A DNA stretch of 33,090 nt from an uncultured Arenimonas sp. (GTDB taxonomy: Bacteria; Pseudomonadota; Gammaproteobacteria; Xanthomonadales; Xanthomonadaceae), in assembly GCA_946885815.1 (NCBI GenBank), contig CAMPHE010000002.1:1-33090 (forward strand), written 5' to 3'. The notes beneath the pieces are model-generated. The model worked only from the letters and a program-made list of their open reading frames with translations. It did no database searches and was not told the DNA's origin. Positions 9,629 to 17,442 of the stretch are shown one piece after another (the first letter of the stretch is position 1; the number at the start of each line of letters is the position of its first letter). A program made the translations under genes and the position numbers.

Positions 9629-11032
9629 TCATATCGTCGTCAGTCGGTCGAGCACGTCCCGCACCAGGGCCGCGGCCCGGTCGGGCCGGTCGGCCTCGCA
9701 GTAGCAGCGCAGTTCGGGGGCGTTGCCGGAAGGCCGCAAGTGTACGATTTCTCCGCTGTCCAGGGCCATCCGGAGCCCGTCGGTCGTGTCCACCGACGCC
9801 ACCGGCGCCAGGCCCAGATCGAGCCATTCCAGCAGGGCCGACGGCTCCGCGGCCCACCGCGCCAGCAGCTCGCGGCTGCGCGCGGTGGGGAAATCCTGCA
9901 GCCGGTCGCTGGCCGTGTGCCGTTGCGGCAGCGTCGCCGGCAGGCGCGATACCGGAACGCCGGCGCGGCTGGCCGCCGCCAGCACCGCCAGCGCCGGCAG
10001 CACCGCGTCGCGGGTCGGCAGGGCTTCCAGCGTCGACCGGGGGCCGTCGATCCGGCACCCGAGCAGGAACCCGCCGTTGGCCTCGAACCCGGCGACGCGC
10101 GCGTGTTCCGGCTGCAGCGCCTCCATGCCGGCGATCACGTGCGGCGAACCGATGCGGGTGCGCCGCACCTGCGCGAACGCGCCGCAGGCTTCGATGGCGG
10201 TATTGCAGCTGACCGGCACCGCGAGCGCCTGGATGCCGAGCTCGCGGGCGCACAGCAGCCCGACGATGTCGCCGCGCAGCCAGACGCCGTCCTCGCCGGC
10301 GACCAGCGGCCGATCGCCGTCACCGTCGGTCGAAATGATGGCGTCCAGCCGGTGTGTCGCGGCCCAGTCGCGGCCCCGCGCCGCGTCCTCGGCGGATACG
10401 GCTTCGGTATCGATCGGGACGAACGCGTCGGTGCGTCCCAGCGACACCACCTCGGCACCGAGCCCCTGCAGGATGCGCGCGAACACGTCGCGCGACGCGC
10501 TCGAGTGTTCGTAGAGGCCGACGCGCTTGCCGGCGAGCAGGGCGGCCGGGAAATAGCCGAGGTAGCGTCGCGCGTAGGCATCCAGCGCGCGCGGGTCCGC
10601 GGACGCCAACGGCGCCGTCGCGGCCGGCGGCATCGCGAGATCGACGGCGAGGATCGCCTGTTCGTCGTCCTTGCTGATCTCGCCGTCGGGTCGATAGAAC
10701 TTGAGCCCGTTGCGGTCGAAGGGAATGTGGCTGCCGCTCACCATCACCGCCGGGACGCCGGCGGCGAGCGCGTGCGACGCGAGCGCCGGCGTCGGCAACA
10801 CGCCGCACCAGTCGACGCGCAGTCCCGCGCGCGCGATCGCGTCGGCACACGCGGCCGCGATGCGCGGGCTGCTCGGGCGCAGATCCATCCCGAGCGCCAC
10901 CGTGTCGAAACGGAACGATTCGCGCATCACCGCGACGAAGGCATGGACGTATGCCGCGCAGACTTCGTCGGTGAAAGCGGTGACCAGCCCGCGCGCGCCG
11001 CTGGTGCCGAACACGACTCCGCTTTCGTTCAT
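9629..11032 (-). CDS. manB: Phosphomannomutase/phosphohexomutase
   Basis: 467-residue alpha-D-phosphohexomutase, most likely mannose-6-P to mannose-1-P for GDP-mannose synthesis. All four signature loops are visible: the phosphoserine loop [12 protein letters not shown] with Ser101 as the catalytic residue (a GSH variant of the common ASHN), the magnesium loop DGDGDR at 236-241, the sugar-binding loop EANGGF, and the phosphate-binding loop [10 protein letters not shown] near the C-terminus. ATG 11032 ([12 protein letters not shown]) is chosen; ATG 11044 would add four residues and is also possible. It heads the manB-gmd-fcl operon. A glucose or glucosamine mutase function cannot be excluded, but the neighbours favour mannose. 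Confidence 0.9.
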   Translation of the reverse strand: MNESGVVFGTSGARGLVTAFTDEVCAAYVHAFVAVMRESFRFDTVALGMDLRPSSPRIAAACADAIARAGLRVDWCGVLPTPALASHALAAGVPAVMVSGSHIPFDRNGLKFYRPDGEISKDDEQAILAVDLAMPPAATAPLASADPRALDAYARRYLGYFPAALLAGKRVGLYEHSSASRDVFARILQGLGAEVVSLGRTDAFVPIDTEAVSAEDAARGRDWAATHRLDAIISTDGDGDRPLVAGEDGVWLRGDIVGLLCARELGIQALAVPVSCNTAIEACGAFAQVRRTRIGSPHVIAGMEALQPEHARVAGFEANGGFLLGCRIDGPRSTLEALPTRDAVLPALAVLAAASRAGVPVSRLPATLPQRHTASDRLQDFPTARSRELLARWAAEPSALLEWLDLGLAPVASVDTTDGLRMALDSGEIVHLRPSGNAPELRCYCEADRPDRAAALVRDVLDRLTTI

Positions 11033-11239
11033 CGCCCGTGTCATCCGGCCGTGATGCGTGGCGGCGTTTCCACTGTCGTCAGCAAGCGGCATGGCTCGTC
11101 GATCCCCGCTGGAAAAACGCGATATTAACCAATTCCGCGCTATCCACCGGGTGTGGGTGGCCTCCGTGGGGCGGGTCCTGCGTCTGGAGATACGGGACTC
11201 GACATGTCCCGCTCCCCCCACGCAAATGGATCCCCACAA

Positions 11240-11764
11240 ATGAACATGAAATACAACCTGATCGCGAGCGCGACGGTCGGCCTGCTGGCGCTGCTGCATG
11301 CATCGACGACCGCGGCGACCGACATCAAGGCTCACCACGGCTCGGAGTGCAAGGTCTACGGCACGACGGCCTGGACCGATCTCGGATTCGGCTGGCAAGG
11401 CATTTTCAACACCACCAACGCCTCGAAAGTCATCGTCTGCCCGCTCGTCAAGGATTCCGAGGTGGATTGGGACGGTGACGACGTGGCGCCGGTGAATGCG
11501 GCGTACGTGGACGTCCACTACCGCGCGCCGGGCCCGGCGAGTTCCATCTCCTGCACCGCGTACGTGAACCGGACGACGGGCCTGACCAGTTCGAAATCCA
11601 TCGCCGTGGCGATTCCCGCAGGCAGCCAGGACAACGCGAACATCGAGGCCCTGCAGAGCAACGGCACGCCGAACGACCTTGGCGCGATCATGATCTGCAA
11701 TCTCGGCGCCAAGGCCGTCCTGCAGCACTACCGGCTCGTGGAACCTGCCGCGACGGACGGATGA
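11240..11764 (+). CDS. Small secreted protein, unknown function
   Basis: 174 residues with a clear signal peptide: MNMKYN, a hydrophobic core (LIASATVGLLALL) and a likely cleavage after STTAA at about residue 26. The mature part has four cysteines (SECKVYG, VIVCPLV, SISCTAY, MICNLG), which fits two disulfides in the periplasm or outside the cell. It reads as a small beta-rich domain. The start has no good ribosome site; ATG 11204 in the same frame has GGGA at a good distance but would add 12 residues before the signal peptide. The gene faces away from manB across a gap of about 207 bases (11033-11239), which is less GC-rich in part (around 11113-11133); no clear promoter was found there. A perfect hairpin follows the gene. 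Confidence 0.75.
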   Translation: MNMKYNLIASATVGLLALLHASTTAATDIKAHHGSECKVYGTTAWTDLGFGWQGIFNTTNASKVIVCPLVKDSEVDWDGDDVAPVNAAYVDVHYRAPGPASSISCTAYVNRTTGLTSSKSIAVAIPAGSQDNANIEALQSNGTPNDLGAIMICNLGAKAVLQHYRLVEPAATDG

Positions 11765-11778
11765 GCGAAGCCGTGTCG

Positions 11779-11814
11779 CATCGATCGCCGCCCCCGCGGC
11801 GATCGATGTTCTTC
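11779..11814 (+). terminator. Rho-independent terminator after the secreted-protein gene
   Basis: Perfect 13-bp inverted repeat CATCGATCGCCGC / GCGGCGATCGATG (11779-11791 and 11796-11808) with a CCCC loop, then TTCTTCC. It starts 15 bases after the stop of the secreted-protein gene and lies 24 bases before the next plus-strand start. The stem is long and exact, and the downstream run is pyrimidine-rich though not a pure T-tract. Confidence 0.75.
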
Positions 11815-11837
11815 CCCCCGCAGAGTGGACCCATCCC

Positions 11838-12449
11838 ATGCCGAACCTGTTCTGGCAACGCTGGGCGCCGATCACGGCGCTGTCGCTGGTCGCGCTTGCC
11901 GCGGCCCTGATCTTCTGGATGCAGCCGGACGAATCGTCGCCTGTGGCGATCGTCGACCCGGCGCCGCTCGCCGTGGCCGCACCGGGCCCCGTGTCGACGA
12001 CCGCGGCGGACCGCGACACGCACGACGCACCGCGCCCGCCACCGGCGCCGGAACCCGCCGGCGATGATGCTCCGATGTCGAACGAGCAACGCGAGGCGCG
12101 GCTGGCCGCCGAACTGGCCGGGCTCGAGCAGGAGTTCCTCGCCGAGCCGGTGTCCCCGGGCTGGAGCTTCGCCAGCGAGCGGGTGATCGCGGAGGCGTTG
12201 AGCGCCGAACGGACAGCGGCCCACCAGGGACCCGCCCCGCTTTCGCACGATGCCGAGTGCCGCTCCACCACCTGCCGCATCCGCATCACCTACCGCGACG
12301 AGATGGACGCGCAGATGGGCGAGATCTTCCTGCTCGGCGACATCGCCGGCACCTTGCCTTCCGCCAACTTCGGCCGTCTGGCGGGTGACGGCGGCACGGT
12401 GCAGCTCGTGATGTACGCGGACACCGGCGCCCGGCCGTCGCGGCCGTGA
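11838..12449 (+). CDS. Membrane-anchored periplasmic protein, unknown function
   Basis: 203 residues. One N-terminal hydrophobic segment (about residues 11-28) without an obvious cleavage site suggests an inner-membrane anchor with the rest in the periplasm. A Pro/Ala-rich linker follows (about 31-75), then a short acidic helix region (NEQREARLAAELAGLEQEF) and a compact C-terminal domain with a CX4C pair (ECRSTTCRIRI), likely a disulfide. The stop codon directly abuts the stop of the convergent GSCFA gene: the two stops form TGATCA with no base between. No family was recognised. Confidence 0.75.
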   Translation: MPNLFWQRWAPITALSLVALAAALIFWMQPDESSPVAIVDPAPLAVAAPGPVSTTAADRDTHDAPRPPPAPEPAGDDAPMSNEQREARLAAELAGLEQEFLAEPVSPGWSFASERVIAEALSAERTAAHQGPAPLSHDAECRSTTCRIRITYRDEMDAQMGEIFLLGDIAGTLPSANFGRLAGDGGTVQLVMYADTGARPSRP

Positions 12450-13505
12450 TCAGATCCTGATCTGGTCGATCGCTTCCTCGTCGCAGACCACGTCGGCGTC
12501 GGCGGCCGCGACGTGGACGGCGGCCGGCGTGGCCCCCTGCGCGCCGCCGCCCGTGCCCGCGTAATGCTTCAGGAAGCAGCGCATCGCGTGGTCGACGCCG
12601 ACCGCGTTGATGCCGCGGTAGTCGGCCTCGTAGTACGCGCCGTTGTTGTAGTTGCCGGTGATGATCTCGTACGACGGAAAGTAGTCGACCCAGTCGTGCG
12701 ACCGGTACGCCGTCTCGGCGGCGACGCGCAGGACCGACTTGCTGTAGCTGGTGGCGACCAGCACGTTGCGCGGCTCGTACGTCGCGATCAGCGGCACGGG
12801 CGACACGGTCAGCAGGACTTTCACCGCGGGATTGACCGCCTTGAGCCGGCGCAGGAATTCCTCGAGGTCGCCGATCACGTCGGCGACGGTGAAGTTGACG
12901 AACTCGTGTCGCGCGGGATCGAAGCCGCCACCCGACACGCCCGGCGCGACCGGGAAAACGGTACCGTCGATCCGCGATCGCCACGCCTCGGTGAGGCCCA
13001 GCGTGAACACGAAAATGTCGCAGTCGAGGAACATGCGGCGCACCTGCGCCAGGTGTTCGACGCGCGCCGCGGCGACATCGGCCTCGGTCGCGAGCCCGCC
13101 CGGCGCGATCTGCGGCCGCAGCGCGTCGACGAAGCGCCCGTCGGCCGTGGGCCACGCGGCTTCGGCGGGTTGCCGCCCGTCGAAACACTCCTGGAACAGC
13201 TGCAGCAGCTGCCGGGTGGTGTACAGATTGCCGAATCGGGCCGAGAACACCCCGTAGTTCATCGCCCGGCGTTCGGCCTCGGGCAGCGCCGCGCCGTCCT
13301 CGGTGACGAAGTAGTTGAAGCCGATCTTCGCCAGCCGGTTGGAGATGTGCTGCGCGAAGCAGCTGCCGGCGGTCGCGACGCGTTCCTCCCGGCCGATCGT
13401 GAATCGGGGCGTGGTGACCGGGTCGAACAGGAACGGCTCGATGCCGGCGACCGCGCGACGCCAGAACTGCCGGTCGGGCAGGCCGGAATAGGGATTGGTA
13501 CTCAT
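12450..13505 (-). CDS. GSCFA family protein (copy 1)
   Basis: 351 residues. The family-naming GSCFA motif lies at 47-51 (VATAGSCFAQHI); the family is thought to adopt an SGNH/GDSL hydrolase-like fold, where the serine would be the nucleophile. Further blocks are NYGVFSARFGNLYT, FVFTLGLTEAW, LLTVSPVPLIATY and VDYFPSYEIITG; a histidine in GVDHAMRCFL is a candidate catalytic base. The last 40 residues are Ala/Val-rich and specific to this copy. It is the last gene of the long polysaccharide block and starts four bases inside the WcbI-like gene (ATGA). An esterase or acyltransferase acting on the polymer is possible but unproven. Confidence 0.88.
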   Translation of the reverse strand: MSTNPYSGLPDRQFWRRAVAGIEPFLFDPVTTPRFTIGREERVATAGSCFAQHISNRLAKIGFNYFVTEDGAALPEAERRAMNYGVFSARFGNLYTTRQLLQLFQECFDGRQPAEAAWPTADGRFVDALRPQIAPGGLATEADVAAARVEHLAQVRRMFLDCDIFVFTLGLTEAWRSRIDGTVFPVAPGVSGGGFDPARHEFVNFTVADVIGDLEEFLRRLKAVNPAVKVLLTVSPVPLIATYEPRNVLVATSYSKSVLRVAAETAYRSHDWVDYFPSYEIITGNYNNGAYYEADYRGINAVGVDHAMRCFLKHYAGTGGGAQGATPAAVHVAAADADVVCDEEAIDQIRI

Positions 13506-14395
13506 CGCATCGCCCTCACGAGGCTTTCGGCCCGCTCGATCACGGGCAGGAACGACTTGTTCGCCGGCTTCGCGCCGACGGCCTCGCGGTAGATCCGGTA
13601 CGAGGCCGCGACGTATTCGTCCAGGTCGAGCACCGCATAGCCGCCGCCCTGCTTGAAGAGGTACGACCCGCGGATGCCGAGACGCGCGCCGATCGGCGGG
13701 AACACCGGAAAGACGGGCCCCTTGGCGAGGCCGTCGTGGGGCACCATCCCCGCTTCGCGCGGTTCGATTCCGGCGCGCCGCAGCACCAGCCGCGCGACAT
13801 CCGCCAGCACGCCGATCTTCGGGTGGTTGATCGTGTGCATGAACGCCCCGGTGCGCGACCAGCGCACGAACGATTCACGCACGTCGAAGTCCTGTTCCGA
13901 GAAGTCGCGTTCCAGCTGCTCGCGGCAGACCTGCCACGAATCGAGATAACCGAGTTCCGCGAACACGTCCTCGCGGAAAAGCGCCGCGGCGGCGGCTTCA
14001 TCCAGGCCGCTCCGGAACGCGGCGTAGACCAGCGCCGAATGGAACTCGCCGATCGCGCCCTTCGCCAGCCCGCTGGACGCGCCCATGTACACCAGGTCGG
14101 GATGGAAGCCGTGGAACATCACATGCGGCACCCGGATCACGTCGTCGCGCCCGCGCAGGTCGAAGCCGAGCATCGGCTCGACGCGCGGCGCGACCACGAT
14201 GCGGTCGAACTCGTCCAGCCGGGCGGCGATGTCGTCGCGGAGCTTCCGGAAGGACGGCGGATGGTGCGATTCCACCCGCAGGTCGACGCCGAGCAGCTCC
14301 AGGCTGTTGGCCAGGCCCTCGGCCTGGCAGTTGAACAGCAGCAGCCAGTTCTGCCGGCGCCCACGCGACGTCGCGCCTGCCGCGGCCGCATTCAT
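13502..14395 (-). CDS. WcbI-like polysaccharide biosynthesis protein
   Basis: 297 residues. The N-terminal strand and turn LLLFNCQAEGLANSL (18-32) match the GNCQ-type opening of the WcbI family, known from the Burkholderia capsule cluster and reported to bind CoA. Later landmarks are HVMFHGFHPDLVYMG and FMHTINHPKIGVLADVAR. The activity of the family is unknown; a transferase or hydrolase on the sugar chain is usually assumed. ATG 14395 has AAGGGCGG upstream; a GTG at 14428 would extend it by 11 basic residues. It lies between a sulfotransferase gene and GSCFA copy 1, which suggests a shared modification step. Confidence 0.8.
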   Translation of the reverse strand: MNAAAAGATSRGRRQNWLLLFNCQAEGLANSLELLGVDLRVESHHPPSFRKLRDDIAARLDEFDRIVVAPRVEPMLGFDLRGRDDVIRVPHVMFHGFHPDLVYMGASSGLAKGAIGEFHSALVYAAFRSGLDEAAAAALFREDVFAELGYLDSWQVCREQLERDFSEQDFDVRESFVRWSRTGAFMHTINHPKIGVLADVARLVLRRAGIEPREAGMVPHDGLAKGPVFPVFPPIGARLGIRGSYLFKQGGGYAVLDLDEYVAASYRIYREAVGAKPANKSFLPVIERAESLVRAMR

Positions 14396-14440
14396 CGGAT
14401 CGACCGCCCTTCGGCGCGCGCCGCGCACGCGCGCGCGCCG

Positions 14441-15241
14441 TCAGTCGAGCACATACCCGTACGCCGGGGCGATGTCCTTGTACAGCGCGTTGATCTTCGC
14501 GATCGTCTCCGGCTGCAGCTTCTCGCGGTGGTCGCCCGGGGCGCCCTTGCGGATGTGCTTGCCGGTTTCCTCCACCGCGGGCCGGATGTCGTTGCGCTCG
14601 GCGACCGCGTCCAGGATCGACGACGGCACGCTCAGCCCGAAGGTGTCGAAGATGTCGCCGATGAACTGGCGCTTGTCGAAGTAGATGTCCTCGTACCGGC
14701 GCAGCAGGATCGAATCGAAGTCCAGCGCGTCGCGATACGCCTGCAGCTTGCGCAGGTAGTTGCGCGCGGCCTGCAGCACGTATTCGTCGATCTCCAGGTG
14801 CGCCGTCCGCTGCGTGCGCTCGATGAACTGCTCCTTGTTCTTGTCGGGAAGCCGGTGCGACTGGTAGCGCCCGCCGAACGAGTAGTACTGCGACACCAGC
14901 GCGTCGCGGGGGTCGCGCACGAGCAGCACCGTCGGCCGCTCGCGGAACCCCGGGTCCCCCGCCGGCAGGAACGGCGGCAGGTAACGGAAGCCGTAGTAGA
15001 CGCGGCCGCGCGTGAACAGATCCGCCATCCGCGGGTCGGATTCCCAGTCCTTCTCGGCCAGCCCTTCGCGGAACAGGATGTCGGGAATCGTGACCGAAGG
15101 AATGTTCGCCGCGTGGCAGACCTCGCCGATCATCTTGTGCATCAGCGTGCTGCCCGACTTGTGGATCGAGAACGCGTAGCACTGTTCGAAGTCGCCGGCC
15201 GGCGGCAGCGCCCGAGCGACGATATCCATGTAATTTTCCAC
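14441..15241 (-). CDS. Sulfotransferase domain protein
   Basis: 266 residues, about the length of a single-domain PAPS-dependent sulfotransferase. The 5'-phosphosulfate loop is FSIHKSGSTLM (24-34, with Lys28 in the key position), and the 3'-phosphate motif is LLVRDPRDALVSQYYS (106-121). RRYEDIYFDK follows, as expected for the family. The start is GTG at 15241 with GGAGAG eight bases upstream. The donor would be PAPS; the acceptor is presumably a sugar of the polymer made here (inference). The 75 bases to the preceding gene (15242-15316) hold no clear promoter. Confidence 0.88.
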   Translation of the reverse strand: MENYMDIVARALPPAGDFEQCYAFSIHKSGSTLMHKMIGEVCHAANIPSVTIPDILFREGLAEKDWESDPRMADLFTRGRVYYGFRYLPPFLPAGDPGFRERPTVLLVRDPRDALVSQYYSFGGRYQSHRLPDKNKEQFIERTQRTAHLEIDEYVLQAARNYLRKLQAYRDALDFDSILLRRYEDIYFDKRQFIGDIFDTFGLSVPSSILDAVAERNDIRPAVEETGKHIRKGAPGDHREKLQPETIAKINALYKDIAPAYGYVLD

Positions 15242-15316
15242 GGTGACTCTCCGGTTGTTTTTAGCGCGCCGGCATGGCGCCCTGTTCCTGTTTCCGAACC
15301 TGGCCGCCGGGGTGGT

Positions 15317-16288
15317 TCACGAAGTGCCCAGTGCCGCATCCATGTTGCGGACCACGGCCGGCATCCGGCACGTCGCCTCCCAGCCCAGCGTCCGCCGGGC
15401 CAGCCCGGGATCGCCACCGCTGTACGCGATGTCGGTCGGCCGGAAGAACTCCTGCGACACGTCGACGTGGTCGCGCCAGTCCAGGCCGTGCAGCGCGAAC
15501 GCCTCGGCCACGAAATCCTGCAGCTGGCACGTCTGCCCGGTGGCGATCACGTAGTCGCACGGCGCGTCCTGCTGCAGCATCCGCCACATCGCATCCACGT
15601 ATTCCGGCGCCCACCCCCAGTCGCGCTGGATGTCGAGCCGGCCCAGCACGAGCCGCTCGCCGCTGCCGGCGCCGATGCGGCGGGCCGCATGGATGATCTT
15701 CTGCGTCACGAACCGGCGCGGACGCAGCGGCGATTCGTGGTTGAACAGGATGCCGGTGCTCGCATGCAGGCCGTACGACTCGCGGTAGTTGGTCACGAGC
15801 CAGTGGGCGGAGGCCTTGGCCACCGCGTAGGGACTGCGCGGCTGGAACGGCGTGCGTTCGTCGGCGGGGATACCCCCGGTGTCGCCGAAGCATTCGCTCG
15901 ATCCGGCGTGGTAGAACCGCGTCGGGCGGCGGCGCAGGCGCAGGACCTCGAGCAGGTTCAGCGTGCCGGTGACGATGCTCTCCAGCGTTTCGGCCGGCTG
16001 CTCGAACGACAGGCCCACCGAACTCTGGCCCGCGAGGTGGTAGACCTCGTCGGGATCGCTGCGGTCCATCGCCGTGAACACGCTCCGGAAGTCGCTGGGC
16101 GCCATCGACACCAGGCGCACGCGGTCGGCGATGCCGAGCTTCTCGAGGTTGGCCATGCCGCTCGCCTGCGCGTCGCGCGACGTGCCCCAGACCTCGTAGC
16201 CCTTCCCCAGCAGCAGCCGCGCCAGGTAGGCGCCGTCCTGGCCGTTGACACCGCAGACGAGTGCCTTGCCCACCGCGGCGGCCTCCAT
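15317..16288 (-). CDS. GDP-mannose 4,6-dehydratase family protein, short form
   Basis: 323-residue NAD(P)-dependent short-chain dehydrogenase/reductase. It has GVNGQDG at 13-19, the active-site set Ser131-Glu132 (GSSECFG), Tyr154 and Lys158 (PYAVAK), and family blocks [38 protein letters not shown] and DYVIATG. It lacks the arginine-rich [10 protein letters not shown] segment of the 374-residue Gmd encoded at 8494-9618 and has TSRDAQASG at that place. It is probably another GDP-mannose dehydratase, or an enzyme on a related nucleotide sugar. Its ATG overlaps the glycosyltransferase stop by one base (TGATG). Confidence 0.85.
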   Translation of the reverse strand: MEAAAVGKALVCGVNGQDGAYLARLLLGKGYEVWGTSRDAQASGMANLEKLGIADRVRLVSMAPSDFRSVFTAMDRSDPDEVYHLAGQSSVGLSFEQPAETLESIVTGTLNLLEVLRLRRRPTRFYHAGSSECFGDTGGIPADERTPFQPRSPYAVAKASAHWLVTNYRESYGLHASTGILFNHESPLRPRRFVTQKIIHAARRIGAGSGERLVLGRLDIQRDWGWAPEYVDAMWRMLQQDAPCDYVIATGQTCQLQDFVAEAFALHGLDWRDHVDVSQEFFRPTDIAYSGGDPGLARRTLGWEATCRMPAVVRNMDAALGTS

Positions 16289-17442
16289 CAGACGTGCTCG
16301 ACCGCGGCCTGCATCGCGCGCAGGCGCCGCCATTCCTGGAAGAAGGCGTCGTAGGTTCCCCGGCGCGCTTCCGCCACCAGCGTCTCGAGCTCGTCGGAAA
16401 GCAGGTCGGCCATGCCCTGCCAGCGGAAGTCGCGCGCATGCGCGAGGCCGCGTTCGCGCAGCGCGTCGCGGACCGCCGGATCCTGCATCTTCAGCAGCGC
16501 CTGGTGCATCTCGTCGACCGAGGCGCCGCCGATCAGCAGCGCGGCATCGCCGGCGGCCTCCGCGAGCGAGCCGTGGCGCGTCGTGATCACCGGGCAACCG
16601 GAGGCCATCGCCTCGATCACCGGCATGCCGAAGCCTTCGTACAGCGACGGATACACGAGCGCCAGCGCGCCGCCGTAGGCCAGCGCGAGCTCGTCGTCGG
16701 TGAGCTCGACGCGGCGGCAGCGCACGCCCTCGGGCAGCGATTCGAGGATCTGCCGCTCGATCTCCTTCTCGCCGCCGACGCAGAACACGTCGAAACCGGC
16801 GCGGCCCATGCGCGACAGCGCATCGAAGAACAGGCCGCTGTTCTTGTAGCCGTTGTGCTGCACGCGCGAACCGACGAACAGGAAATACGGCCGGTCGAGG
16901 CCATGCGCGTCACGGAACGCGTCGATGTCCTTCGCGTCGCGCCGGCGGAACACCGCCTCGTCGACGCCGCAATGCGCCCACGACGCCTGTTCCGCCGGGA
17001 TCTCCGGGTAGATCGCCAGCAGGTCTTCGTGCGTGTTGCGGGAAATGCTGAGGTACCGCTGGGCATACGAGATCGAGGTGCCCTTCTCCATCCACGCGCG
17101 CTGGCTCAGGTCGAAGTCGAACAGCTCGGGGATCATGTCGTAGACCATCAGCAGCATCGGCGTCGACACGGGCGTGGTGTAGTACGTGCTCGTGAAGACG
17201 TCGATGTGGTGGAGGTCGCAGATCTCCTGGATCAGCGCCGAATCCGCCGGGCAGTACCAGCACAGGTATTTCGGGAACGGGATGTACTGGACGCCCTCGA
17301 TGCGCGGCGCATTGCCCCGGTCGAGCATGAAGATCTCGAAGCGGCCGCTGCGCGCCATCGGTTCGAGCACCGAGCGCCAGACCCGGGCGATGCCGGTGTT
17401 GTTGAGCTGGAAGAAGACGCCGTCGACGAGCAGGCGGATCAT
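16288..17442 (-). CDS. Glycosyltransferase family 4 (GT-B)
   Basis: 384-residue cytosolic glycosyltransferase. The retaining GT4 donor site is seen as the EX7E motif, Glu269 to Glu277 in YEGFGMPVIEAMASG, preceded by FLFVGSRVQHNGYKN (188-201) at the start of the second Rossmann domain. The N-terminal half has VFFQLNNTGIARVW, typical of a mannosyltransferase-like subgroup, but the donor sugar cannot be read from sequence. The start ATG overlaps the upstream GT2 stop by four bases (ATGA). Confidence 0.92.
   Translation of the reverse strand: MIRLLVDGVFFQLNNTGIARVWRSVLEPMARSGRFEIFMLDRGNAPRIEGVQYIPFPKYLCWYCPADSALIQEICDLHHIDVFTSTYYTTPVSTPMLLMVYDMIPELFDFDLSQRAWMEKGTSISYAQRYLSISRNTHEDLLAIYPEIPAEQASWAHCGVDEAVFRRRDAKDIDAFRDAHGLDRPYFLFVGSRVQHNGYKNSGLFFDALSRMGRAGFDVFCVGGEKEIERQILESLPEGVRCRRVELTDDELALAYGGALALVYPSLYEGFGMPVIEAMASGCPVITTRHGSLAEAAGDAALLIGGASVDEMHQALLKMQDPAVRDALRERGLAHARDFRWQGMADLLSDELETLVAEARRGTYDAFFQEWRRLRAMQAAVEHV

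Noticed and set aside
11190..11240. Leader hairpin CGGGAC...GTCCCG as a riboswitch or attenuator
   Set aside because: The stem is only six bases with no further conserved pairing or T-run, and it covers a possible alternative start (11204) rather than a clear regulatory element.
12444..12462. Palindrome GATCAGATCCTGATC as a terminator between the convergent stops
   Set aside because: It lies inside the coding end of the GSCFA gene, has a short stem and no T-run. It follows from the fused stop codons and the codons for the last residues.
13736..16354. 872-residue open frame on the plus strand
   Set aside because: It runs antisense to the WcbI-like, sulfotransferase and short dehydratase genes, is rich in Arg/His/Val/Gln, and has no motif. 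It is a typical GC-driven shadow frame.
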